DNA of 64,000 nt from Limnephilus marmoratus. Taxonomy: Eukaryota > Arthropoda > Insecta > Trichoptera > Limnephilidae. Positions 55,201-61,399 of the stretch are shown piece by piece. The stretch is from positions 31,294,734 to 31,358,733 of the forward strand of contig OU862934.1 of assembly GCA_917880885.1 (NCBI GenBank), given 5' to 3'. The notes beneath the pieces were generated by a model. The model was not told the origin of the DNA. It worked only from the letters and a program-made list of their open reading frames with translations, and did no database searches. A program made the position numbers and the translations under genes. Position 1 is the first letter of the stretch; the number at the start of each line of letters is the position of its first letter.

Positions 55201-55498
55201 AGATTACCAGTTGTTGTGCAAATATCACTTAGTTTGTATTTGAAAACAATTTTTTTTTTGTTCAAGTAGAAGAAATTTGATATGAAATTAATCGTTGGTT
55301 CTATTTTACTACAATACTTGCAGGACACAAACTTAATGGTTCATAGACGACGATCTCACTTGAAAACAAGAATCTTACGACATGAGGTTGAAGAAAATGA
55401 TGGCCACATCTCTTGCCGGGTTTCTCCGGTATTCAACTCCAAGATCGACTGTAACTCCGTCCACTTTCATCCGGCCCGCGTAGTCCGGACATCCTAGA
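43670..55498 (-). CDS. Atypical Rho-family GTPase gene (four exons seen, 5' end missing)
   Basis: Exons on the minus strand: 55498-55379, 52433-52351, 46346-46192, 43804-43670. All splice junctions are GT-AG and all phases agree (1/2, 2/1, 1/2, 0). Joined, they encode beta2-beta3 (KVDGVTVDLGV), beta4 (RDVAIIFFNLMS), the helix before the guanine site (RAFENVTWKWYPQI), beta5 (IPIILVG), the base-recognition motif SRLDLR (usual TKxDL), ATAQGEALA...AVKYFEVSS (usual ECSA), and the C-terminal helix with polybasic tail. The P-loop exon is not found before the window end. DTAGxE of switch II is absent, so GTP hydrolysis by the usual Gln is unlikely. Introns of 3-6 kb are filled with retroelements. Likely role: Rho-type signalling or scaffolding, atypical. 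Confidence 0.75.
44540..46100 (-). pseudogene. Jockey-like LINE, 3' third, with nested RTE
   Basis: Minus strand: WVVWCLNNKNKLLIW... (about 46095), KDLGITFQSNLSFFNHIREI (45900-45840), YVRSQLEYNSPIWNPH (about 45740), ILNDLVDSPVLLELISFRIP (about 45500), then a 3' UTR with a CCCCTTTTCGGGG hairpin and an AAATAAATT tail at 44540. Stops and frameshifts separate the blocks. The C-terminal block and 3' UTR match 56587-56975. It sits in the intron between the last two Rho-like exons. Confidence 0.75.
44722..45390 (-). mobile_element. RTE-type LINE, 5'-truncated, nested
   Basis: An open frame of about 200 codons: EFVYLGTMVTNDNNVSSEIK, LYKTLIRPVLMYGSECWTI, FERKVLRRIYGP, RLRWAGHIQRM, GRPKLRW. It ends shortly before a GATGATGATGAC tail, typical of RTE 3' ends. 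ACTAATGGAG lies on both sides (10-bp TSD), splitting the Jockey-like element. RT C terminus only; no endonuclease or catalytic core remains. Confidence 0.8.
46192..46346 (-). CDS. Rho-like GTPase exon (guanine-recognition motif)
   Basis: Acceptor AATTTGTAG before 46346 and donor CAG/GTTGGT at 46191. 155 bp starting with two bases that complete a Gly codon, then SRLDLRRKDGRWVRYLNLPI, ATAQGEALAVSINAVKYFEV and SSDEEELQSTQ. GSRLDLR corresponds to GTKLDLR of Rho proteins, and FEVSS to the ECSA motif. The insert helix region is short. Confidence 0.75.
46527..46566 (-). ncRNA. Degenerate hammerhead ribozyme
   Basis: Minus strand has CTGAAGA and the left half of stem II (GGAACG), but the right half and GAAA are altered compared with 48692-48731. 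Probably dead. Confidence 0.4.
46630..48474 (+). pseudogene. Penelope-like GIY-YIG endonuclease, split by a LINE
   Basis: The 5' part at 46640-46715 reads IYKLKCNDCPSFYIGKTTRN, the GIY...YIG core. The 3' part at 48205-48474 reads FSEFTNHIIENNHRFDKK, then INILHINHKVKRLDNLEALEI after a frameshift. The LINE at 46720-48195 separates them. No RT domain precedes it, so the copy was 5'-truncated to its endonuclease before or at insertion. Confidence 0.7.
46720..48195 (+). pseudogene. LINE fragment: RT domain to 3' UTR
   Basis: FLDLKKAFDTVNHNKVIRKL, QHGVPQGTVIGPLLFLIYIN, SYADDTEITVHG and KYLGIIIDGQLK come before TGA (about 47331). The frame then continues with YHALVQSSVSYGIIGWGG, LILKIMLHKDM and, after a frameshift near 47680, CKTRLTQRHVYF to a stop at about 47910. 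A 3' UTR with an ACCCACGAACTG...ATGTGGGT hairpin (48037-48070) and an A-rich tail follow. One nonsense and one frameshift inactivate it. Confidence 0.8.
48500..48617 (+). mobile_element. LINE 3' UTR insertion with poly(A)
   Basis: CCCACGCACAGGC...CATAGTGGG hairpin, an AT-rich stretch and about 17 A. Extreme 5' truncation; same UTR family as 12600 and 53320. Confidence 0.6.
48692..48731 (+). ncRNA. Hammerhead ribozyme, Penelope type (CTGAAGA variant)
   Basis: GCC, CTGAAGA (position 7 is variable in hammerheads), stem II GGAACG...CGTTCC with a tiny loop, GAAA, self-complementary ACCGGT, then C at the predicted cleavage site (GTC). Stem I is weakened here (GAC instead of GGC). Confidence 0.6.
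48752..49244 (+). mobile_element. tRNA-derived SINE with 83-nt poly(A)
   Basis: The head GACCTCCGTAGTCCAGTGGC holds an A box (TAGTCCAGTGG), and GGGTTCGAACCCG is a B box 45 bp later. An unrelated body of about 330 bp follows, then 83 uninterrupted A residues (49162-49244). ACAAGT flanks both sides. The pure tail and intact promoter indicate a very recent insertion, here into the right end of the Penelope-like copy. Confidence 0.8.
49480..50425 (-). pseudogene. LINE C-terminal fragment, interrupted
   Basis: Minus strand 50390-50170 reads DTFTDNTRTCKEIRLQKQYK, NSLLNKGMKFYNTLL, LRKFKMYCKNFIKLYKM, the tail typical of LINE RT proteins. It continues after the 580-bp element at 49585-50164 into a 3' UTR that ends near 49485 (plus-strand TTTTTATTTATTAATTT). 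Confidence 0.5.
49585..50164. mobile_element. Foldback element with inverted arrays of a 13-16-bp unit
   Basis: The left arm (49590-49735) is about nine tandem units of GACARTTCATCC(T/G)GC(C). The right arm (50012-50158) is the same array inverted, with a 275-bp spacer. ATTTTATAT flanks both sides (49576-49584 and 50165-50173, 9-bp TSD). The ends read GGTGACCCGACAATTC and (complement) GGTTCCATGACAGTTC. The spacer holds a fragment of the LINE 3' tail (49823-49862) and four TTAGG units (49992-50010). No ORF. Confidence 0.75.
50406..51115 (+). repeat. Possible solo LTR
   Basis: The segment starts TGTAACAGACGC, has two diverged copies of a block of about 180 bp (TTACGTGAAA...TCGATTCTTGCAAAAT), then TATAAAAACCATCTG and AATAAATATTTCATG in promoter/poly(A)-signal order. 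It ends near a TGGAGTCCAGCGCCC stretch resembling a primer-binding site. No partner LTR and no TSD seen. The 123-codon frame at 50442-50813 follows the duplicated block and has no motif. Confidence 0.35.
51179..51347. mobile_element. Foldback MITE with 75-bp arms
   Basis: TTAATTAAATGAGGACAATA... through AGATATTGGCT (left) is repeated inverted on the right with few mismatches around a 20-bp centre. It is flanked by ATTT/AAAT-rich DNA. No coding. Confidence 0.7.
51350..52020. other. Intronic AT-rich DNA, no feature seen
   Basis: Lies in the large Rho-like intron. The overlapping 63-codon frames at 51628-51835 have no motif. Confidence 0.35.
52027..52301 (+). repeat. MITE-like repeat (GAAGTGAAAC family)
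   Basis: Best-preserved longer copy: GAAGTGAAACTTCTTTAGCA start, ACATCTATAGGATTTAGCCT core, GGTTTCACTTCTACCGCGTG end. Relatives at 9533-9740, 13827-14030 and 57272-57680. It lies immediately downstream of the exon at 52351 on the gene strand. Confidence 0.5.
52351..52433 (-). CDS. Rho-like GTPase exon (helix and beta5)
   Basis: Acceptor TTTTTTTCAG before 52433 and donor GTAAGT (52345-52350). 83 bp encoding QRAFENVTWKWYPQIKMDYG and EIPIILVG, equivalent to SFENVKxKWxPEI...VPxxLVG in Rho proteins. The last G begins the Gly codon finished by the next exon. Confidence 0.8.
52464..52785. repeat. Triplicated inverted/direct repeat abutting the exon
   Basis: A block of about 90 bp (TTTTGGTGTCAAGGTTTTGT ... 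TTAATTTACGCACACACATA) occurs twice directly (about 52486 and 52580) and once inverted (about 52672-52762). The inverted copy also includes AATATTGTCAACA from next to the first copy. A CA/TA-rich stretch follows to 52890. Confidence 0.75.
52890..53161. mobile_element. hAT MITE, 272 bp
   Basis: Ends CAGAGGCGGTCGTGAGTTTT and (complement) CAGTGGCGGTCCGAGAGTTT, TIRs of about 29 bp. TSD GTATAAAT (52882-52889) and GTATGAAT (53162-53169), 7/8. A second inner inverted repeat (TTTCAACTTTTTGT) makes the core fold. Confidence 0.85.
53320..53460 (+). repeat. LINE 3' UTR fragment
   Basis: Perfect hairpin ATACCCACGCACAG...TTTGTGGGTAT and an A-rich tail (53435-53448). Same UTR family as 48500. Confidence 0.55.
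53825..53945 (+). repeat. LINE 3' UTR fragment
   Basis: Hairpin TACCACAACACGGGC...AGTGTGGTA followed by an A-rich tail with AAATAAATAAATAAA. Confidence 0.5.
54020..54106. repeat. One end of a hAT-type element
   Basis: Ends CCTAGCTACGCCACTG, the complement of the common hAT terminus CAGTGGCGTAGCTAGG, preceded by a GC-rich subterminal stretch. The other end is not found. Confidence 0.4.
54235..54515 (+). pseudogene. LINE fragment with RT motif C
   Basis: ISYADDTAILAEGLIWNDTL (catalytic YADD) starts the fragment. The frame ends at about 54325, and an AT-rich 3' UTR with a short poly(A) follows. Most of the RT and the entire C terminus are deleted. Confidence 0.6.
54645..55130 (-). mobile_element. 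Helitron-like element (minus)
   Basis: ACTAGCTGGTTCCCGGCATG on the plus strand is an inverted CTAGT terminus with its stem. A 200-bp C/T-rich interior (CCCTTCC repeats) follows, then CGTTCGGAAGTTATGCGCGT and GGCTATTCATTTTTATTTAT at the other end. Relatives at 12857-13120 and, inverted, 2040-2180. The 111- and 88-codon frames are produced by the C/T-rich interior. Confidence 0.55.
55379..55498 (-). CDS. Rho-like GTPase exon (beta2-beta4)
   Basis: Acceptor TTTCTTTCAG before 55498 and donor GTAAGA (55373-55378). 120 bp reading LGCPDYAGRMKVDGVTVDLG, then VEYRRNPARDVAIIFFNLMS. It joins in phase with 52433-52351. Between beta3 (VDLGV) and beta4 (DVAIIFF) there are about 9 residues where Rho proteins have about 20, including DTAGQE, so switch II is missing or rebuilt. 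The preceding exon, with the P-loop, is not identified. Confidence 0.75.
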
Positions 55499-55516
55499 CT
55501 GAAAGAAAACGAGACA

Positions 55517-55925
55517 TTTATTTGTAATATTAACGCCTTTCGGCTTTTACATAATATAACATAGTGTGTAGCAACAACATGAAAAATAAATCTAAGTATA
55601 TTAAGTTTGTAAAACAGAAATAAATAGTTGAGAAAGACATATATAGATATTTAGATAACAAAATGAAAATAAATGCAACGATATTTAAATATTACAATAA
55701 TGTAACAATGAAAAAATACATTTGTATATAATACATGCAAATAACTTATCAGGGGATAAATGATTTATTATTTCATACTTTTTATCAGCGACACATTCCA
55801 TAAATCTATCTGCGAAAACATATTGCCTAAGTTTTGTATTCTGTGAAGTGGTATATTGAAATGGGGCATGGTTGTAGTATTGCCACAATAAAACGTTAGT
55901 ACTGACCTTGTGTTTCTGGCTGGCA
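55517..55925 (-). pseudogene. Jockey-like LINE 3' end (antisense)
   Basis: Minus strand reads LISFNVPARNTRSVLTFYCG, the C-terminal block seen also at 45490 and 56610 (LISFRIPLRNTRSQDLF), then a 3' UTR with the AAAGCCGAAAGGCG hairpin and tail at 55517. Inserted in the intron copy. Confidence 0.6.
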
Positions 55926-56114
55926 CATTAAAAGAAATTAAAATAAAACAAAACAATGTGCAACTTTTAACCAACGAATTTTATTTTTACATTGACTCCA
56001 CACATATATTATTATGCCCCGAGAAAAATAATTCCCCTCAGGGCGGTCAGAAACTATGGTTTCATAGAGTTGTGCATTTCAATTATTATTTTACGGTTTA
56101 TTTTTAGATTTGAA

Positions 56115-56585
56115 TATATACTGTAGTTCAATGCTTAGATCATCTCGGATCGTCGAGTTTCTTATATGATCCCATTTCGTAACCCTTGCCACTCCTCTCA
56201 AGTACCTCATTTCGGCAGCTTGGATTCTAGAGCGTGTTTGTTCGTTTAGCATCCATATCTGATGGCCGTAAGTGAGAGTCGGACGGTATACCGTATAAAA
56301 CACTGCCATCTTTGTCTTGATGCTGAGCTCGGCTTTCCTTTTCACTGCGACTCTTCATAGAAAAATCGCAATTACGGTGGCTTCGCCATGTACTAAGAAT
56401 GCCTGATGACCGAATTCCGAGGAAGATACTGAGTGCGATTCCAGAGGGTAGACGTCCAGTGGGCCGCCCCAGACAGTTGGGCGAGGCAACTCCAGAAACT
56501 GTGTGAGGAGAGGATGGGACTGCCATGGACGGAGGCCGAACAAAAAGCGCAAGACAGGGACGTACGGATGAGCCTTGTCGATGCA
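56115..56585. pseudogene. RTE-type LINE fragment with twin-priming inversion
   Basis: 56352-56115 (minus strand) encodes the earlier part (SIKTKMAVFYTVYRPTLTYG, RYLRGVARVTKWDHIRN, RDDLSIE). 56353-56585 (plus strand) encodes the immediately following part ([31 protein letters not shown]). The 5' part is inverted next to the 3' part with little loss at the junction, the hallmark of twin priming during target-primed reverse transcription. Confidence 0.75.
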
Positions 56586-56586
56586 A

Positions 56587-56980
56587 TTCTAAATGATTTA
56601 GTTGATAGTCCGATATTGCTAGAATTGATAAGTTTCCGGATTCCACTACGTAATACCAGAAGTCAGGATTTATTTCAGTGCAGAAATTCTGGAACTAACT
56701 ACCATATGTATTCCTCTTGGCCCAGAATACTAATGGAGATAAATAGTTATACCAAGTCAGTGGACATCTTCAATTTATCTTTAAACAAATACAAAATACT
56801 GTTACTGAGGCAGTTCAGTTATGTACAATAAATACTATATATTGCGTTGCAAAAACCTATTATAATTCTTTCTTAAAGAAATAGTATTTATATATTATTT
56901 AATCATAGTGTAATTTGTAAATTTCATACTTATGTAAAAGCCCCGTAAAAGGGCGTAAATAAATAAATGGGTCCCCGACC
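56587..56980 (+). pseudogene. Jockey-like LINE 3' end
   Basis: ILNDLVDSPILLELISFRIP LRNTRSQDLF, then NYHMYSSWPRILMEINSYTK and FNLSLNKYKILLLRQFSYVQ stop, then a 3' UTR with the GCCCCGTAAAAGGGC hairpin and an AAATAAATAAAT tail. It gives the uninterrupted version of the site where RTE inserted at 45390. Confidence 0.7.
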
Positions 56981-57271
56981 CGAATTCAATGGGAAGAAGG
57001 AGAAGATGATGATGAAAATATACTGTGTCTCTTTCTAACACCGTTTAGATTATATTTTTAACCATGATAGTAAGGGAGACACAACGATTTCTATAAGACC
57101 TATATGAGTTGTTTCGAAAACCGAACAAAATAGCCTGAGGGGTTAAATGCCATTAGGGTACTGTTGCTAGGGTAAGCATTGGGCCTCCCTCAGTTTTATT
57201 GGCATCTGCCTTTGTGATACTCTTATGTGGTGTCACATTAGAAAAAAAAATCAAAAAATTAAAAAAAATTA

Positions 57272-57680
57272 AAGTGCGTAATTCACACGTGATAGAAGTG
57301 AATCTAGAAAGTAGCTTTTTGCCTGTTTATTTTAAAGAGTTTTGAATATTGGATATTGATTTACAAAAACAAAAATGTTTTTTAGGTTTTCTTAGGATTC
57401 GAACCTTCGTCCGCAGGATTTCTCTGGACGCTGAGATTGCGACGCACTTTACCACTGCGCTATGGAACGCGCTCAGTAAGGCGCGAATTTCACATTATAT
57501 TCCAATGACTCTTAAAAAAACAAAGGGGCCAATAAGCGCAAACCTATCGTCGTTTCCGTTTTATATTTCAACCAATAGTAGCCTTGAGCGCAGTTCGATG
57601 CTTCGTAGGTGCCATAGTGCGTCATTTCCGTTTCAATCGAATTTCAAATCACTCTAAAGGGGCTCAGGAAGTTTCACTTA
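57272..57680. repeat. Diverged MITE-like repeat containing a tRNA-like segment
   Basis: Edges AATTCACACGTGATAGAAGT and AGGAAGTTTCACTT belong to the GAAGTGAAAC family. Inside, minus strand 57470-57392 reads TAGCGCAGTGGTAAAGTGCG (A box) ... AAGGTTCGAATCCTA (B box), a tRNA-derived SINE head inserted in it. The 102-codon frame across it is fortuitous. Confidence 0.5.
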
Positions 57681-57689
57681 AAAAAAAAA

Positions 57690-58110
57690 CCTACCGCATA
57701 CGAAGACGCCGAGGAATATCCATGGCCAAAGAACTCAGGAGCGTCATTTTATCCCAAGGGTAATCAGTCGCCAGCACGATAAGTATATCCCTGGATGACA
57801 TCCAAAGAAAAGAAAAAAAAACTCGTGAAAACATTGATAACTTTTTCAATTCAGGAGACGGGTATGGGTACCGCCGCCCCGGGAACCATTTATTGTATAT
57901 CCAACACCCCTGCCACAGGTCACTCCAAGTGGTTCGCAGGGATGCCCGGGTTCATGGGGTGAGGTTTGTCCGGGTCTTGGTGGCGAGTGCGTCTGCTCAT
58001 CAGCTGCATGGCAGGCCGAATCGGGAAAGAATGGTTGAGGGACTCTTCTTGACTTCTCCAACCGTACTCTCTCAGAACTTCGCTGTGCACCGCAGTGGGA
58101 GGGTATTAAT
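57690..58110 (+). repeat. Long LINE 3'-tail repeat (sense)
   Basis: Matches 10690-11110: AAAACCTACCGC, GTATATCCCTGGATGACATC, GACGGGTATGGGTACCGCCG, and CACCGCAGTGGGAGG at the end. It meets an antisense tail at 58105. Confidence 0.6.
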
Positions 58111-58475
58111 TTTTTTTTACATTAACTCCACACAAGTGACCCTGAGGAAAATAATTTCCCTCAGGGCCTATGTCATCTGAGATGCTCTGTGGAATGTCTT
58201 TTTGAGGAGAGGAAGGAATGAACGTTGTTCTTGAAGAGACCCATATTGTAGGAAGGAGGAAACACAGAGGCTGGCAAATCATTCCACAGCCGAGCTGTTG
58301 AACACAAGAACGAGTCAAAGAAGCAACCTGTTCTCATGTGACAAATGTCAACCGTGTACATATGTAGGGCACGCGTTTGGCGTGTTTCCCGACTATGAAC
58401 CGGTGCCGAGGGGATTGATGACGCTATTTCCTCGGAGCATCTTCCATTATAATACCGGTAGAATAAGGATAACAA
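58105..58475 (-). pseudogene. LINE RT C-terminal fragment with 3' tail
   Basis: Minus strand: HMYTVDICHMRTGCFFDSFL, CSTARLWNDLPASVFPPSYN, MGLFKNNVHSFLSSKRHSTE, the conserved LINE C terminus. The CCCTGAGGGAAATTATTTTC stem-loop and poly(A) (T-tract at 58111-58119) follow. It links the dispersed tail repeats of the first 11 kb to an APE-type LINE. Confidence 0.65.
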
Positions 58476-58499
58476 TTAAAGGTAATAATTAAAAAAAAC

Positions 58500-58930
58500 A
58501 TAGACTTACTGATACAGACCAAATATTCAACCGTTGTGATATACTAGACATACGACAATTATACGTTAAATCGCTACTAAATTACATTTTTGACCAAAAA
58601 AACAACCTTCAACAAACACAAAATATCACAAACAGACCAGTTAGACAAGCATAAAAAGAAAACTTAAAAACTCCGACGGTAAATACAAGCTTTGGACAAA
58701 GACACTACCAATATCACGTTATAAAAGCATTCAACAGTCTGGAAACCACTGGAAAATAAAATTGAGGAAAACAAAATTAAATTCCGACAAAAATTACAAA
58801 ATGAATTAAAGACCAAAATAGACAATACTACCAAAATATCATAGCATAAAATAAAATAAAAAACACACATAACCAATATAAAATACAATCATCCACAAAC
58901 ACACAACACTTATTAATAATATAATTTTTA
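58500..58930 (+). pseudogene. LINE RT C-terminal fragment
   Basis: LTDTDQIFNRCDILDIRQLY, VKSLLNYIF, NRPVRQA*, then NTSFGQRHYQYHVIKAFNSL: the end of a SYGIIGWGG-type LINE protein, with at least one stop. The 3' UTR runs into AT-rich DNA. Confidence 0.55.
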
Positions 58931-59550
58931 ACCTTATATAATAGATATTATTTATTTTTAAATTTACGTTAATTATAAATCTCTACTTTTTAAGTTTAAT
59001 TTATCTTAATCGTATGTTTTTTATTTACTTTTTCCGTTTTTTCACCAATATTACATATATATATAGAGGCGGACTAAAGTTATTTAAATATATTTCATTT
59101 GTGTAGGGGCGTGTAAATAGCCCCTGACACGAGGGAGTTACTACCCTATGTAAATTAACGAAAATTGAATTCTTCCCTATGTGACACAAAAACAGTTGAC
59201 CCAGCAATTCCAACCAAAGTGAAACAAAACAATACTCACTCAGAGAATGCAGCTCATTGGCGATGTCCAACACAAAAGACACTTCTTTTCATTAAAAAAA
59301 TATCAAGGCGGTATTGCATAATCTTAACAGATGTTTCGCACAGCAAGGAAGTTTCAACAATGAATAAATTTGCATATTAATGATACGTGCCAAATTTTGT
59401 ACAACAATAATTCAAGTATTAGATGAATTATTCTTATGACTGACCAGGAGAGACATCTCTTGGCCTTTTACTGACACTCCCGTCAGAAGTAATTGCCTGA
59501 TTCACAAAGGTAAGGAAACGCATGAATATACTGCATCTCAAGCCACATAG
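58931..59550. other. No gene seen
   Basis: An 85-codon reverse frame at 59025-59282 and others lack motifs. No repeat edge recognised. Confidence 0.35.
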
Positions 59551-59661
59551 GTAAATTCAATACAATACAAAAACCATAGATGGCGCCCTCATGGTCTCAT
59601 AGCATAAATTATTAATTGATTAAGAAAATGGATACAAATATATTTATGGCGCGTATCCATA
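59551..59661. repeat. Direct repeat, 111 bp, left copy
   Basis: Nearly identical to 60373-60482 (ACATAGGTAAATTCAATACA ... GGCGCGTATCCA). The pair brackets the BEL/Pao fragment and may be LTR pieces of that element. Confidence 0.6.
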
Positions 59662-59956
59662 TTCCCCGCCTTGGAAGTTCGTAGAGCTTACAAAAGAAAG
59701 AGTATAAAAATACAAATGAAACAAGAAATGAAATAGAAATAAAGTGACTGTATTCACCGGTAATATTAAGGAATGACACGCATTGGAAATTCGCAGAATC
59801 TCACAAAATAAAGAAAAATAACTAAAAAATACAATGTAATAAAGTTCAATTGACCAAGATAACGGATATTAAGTAATGCCATGTCTGGGTCAGAGATCAT
59901 TGAAACAATGACTAAAAAACAAAAAATAAATAAATAAAAATAGATAAAATATAAAA

Positions 59957-60372
59957 TTATTGCGTTGGAATGGGATATAATTTGACAACCGGACGTTTAA
60001 AAGAACCAAATCGTGTCTTTACCGTCGCAACGCGAACAATTTTATCCATACCAGAATTAACCATTCTCTGAATACAAGAATGACACACATGGCCACGCCG
60101 AGAAATAAAACGGCTGAAAGCATTTGAAGTTAGGTCAAAGACCAACTCAATATGAATGGCCTTGGTTACAAGGCACACAAAAAAATATATATATGCCTTT
60201 TGTGAAAGTTGTCCTCTCAGACGAGCAAGCGTGATACAGAGGGGACCTGCGTAATCTACACTGGTGTGAACGAAAGCCCTTGCTTCTACAACACGACATG
60301 AAGGTAAAGCTGCCATTTTCAGTGTAGGATGCGATGGATTTAAGCGGAAGCAGCAATTGCATTTCCGCACAT
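59957..60372 (-). pseudogene. BEL/Pao integrase remnant, internally deleted
   Basis: Minus strand: VRKCNC CFRLNP, KMAALPSCRVVEARAF, VDYAGPLCIT, KAYIYFFVCLVTKAIHIELV, DLTSNAFSRFISRRG (integrase core), fused by a deletion to VRVATVKTRFGSFKRPVVKL (the C-terminal end of BEL polyproteins). The second half of the integrase core is gone, and all upstream gag-pol is absent. One continuous frame survives across the deletion to TAA at 59957. Confidence 0.75.
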
Positions 60373-60482
60373 AGGTAAATTCAATACAATACAAAAACCA
60401 TAGATGGCGCCCTCATGGTCTCATAGCATAAATTATTAATTGATTAAGAAAATGGATACAAATATATTTATGGCGCGTATCC
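60373..60482. repeat. Direct repeat, 110 bp, right copy
   Basis: See 59551-59661. It is fused directly to the 5' side of the BEL integrase frame, supplying its apparent first codons. Confidence 0.6.
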
Positions 60483-61220
60483 AATTTGTCTTGTATGTCG
60501 TTTTTAGCGTCTTCGCTAGGGTTTTCTCATTGACCTCTTTAAGCCATATTTTTATTCTTGATTTGTATTCAATTGGATTTTTTATTAGTTTTATGTCTTG
60601 GGGAAGTATGTTATGAAGTTTTGTTGCAAAGTATGTATAGTTTCTTTGTCCAAATGTGGTTTTATAACTTGGAATATTTTTTATATCATTTTTATTCGAT
60701 CTAGTGTTATGCATACGGCCTACGGTCTAGTAGAGGATTCATTATTTTTGAAGAGCTTCCATAATATATTTTTGGCATATATTTGCTGTACATTTGGTAC
60801 GTCAAAGTTATTGAAAATTTCAATTGAAAGCGTTCTAATTGGTACTTTCAATATGGTCTTTATGATTCCTTTTTGAATAGTATTCAGGTTGTGTAGGTAC
60901 GTATGTGTAGCAGATCCCCATCATATGATTCCATATTCAATTCGAGAATGACATAACCCGTAGTAAACCTTTTTCATATCCTTTTTATTTAACACATTTC
61001 TTAAATTTTTAAAAAAATATATAAGGCTAGTGAGTTTTTCCGTAATACGTTTGATGTGTAGGTCCCATCTAAGATTTTCGTCAATTATTACTCCGAGATA
61101 TTTAATGTTTTGTGTTTTTTCGATAGTAGGGCAGTAACATTGTGTATTATTTCCATGGCATTCATATAATTTTAGTTCTAGTGATTTTATTGGTTGGCCC
61201 CTTGAGTTCATTGAAAATGT
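60483..61220 (-). pseudogene. LINE RT C-terminal fragment
   Basis: Minus strand: KYLGVIIDENLRWDLHIKRI, YYGLCHSRIEYGII, then TILKVPIRT and TFGQRNYTYFATKLHNILPQ, with stops between blocks. Same LINE group as 46720-48195. The end of the protein is at about 60485. Confidence 0.7.
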
Positions 61221-61395
61221 TATATTTTTTTTTTTTTTTTTATATTTATTGAAACATTTATTATAATTACAATTTTACAACAAATATATATATTTTTTTA
61301 CAGGTATTTTTTTTACTACCCTTCCATTTAAAGCATTTGCTTGTGTATGGAAGGGGAGTGTACATAATGCTATTAGTTATTAGTTATAAGTTAGT
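61221..61395 (-). repeat. LINE 3' tail (antisense) with hairpin
   Basis: A T-tract (61228-61243), then CCCTTCCAT...ATGGAAGGGG (61320-61357), a 3' UTR hairpin in antisense. Confidence 0.45.
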
Positions 61396-61399
61396 ACTT

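Larger units (their letters stand above)
55219..56120 (-). repeat. Duplicated segment with Rho-like exon (copy at 8280-8790)
   Basis: Collinear with the 8.3-8.8 kb segment through exon and intron, apart from a LINE tail inserted at 55517-55925 and an inverted piece of about 105 bp at its upper end. Confidence 0.7.
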
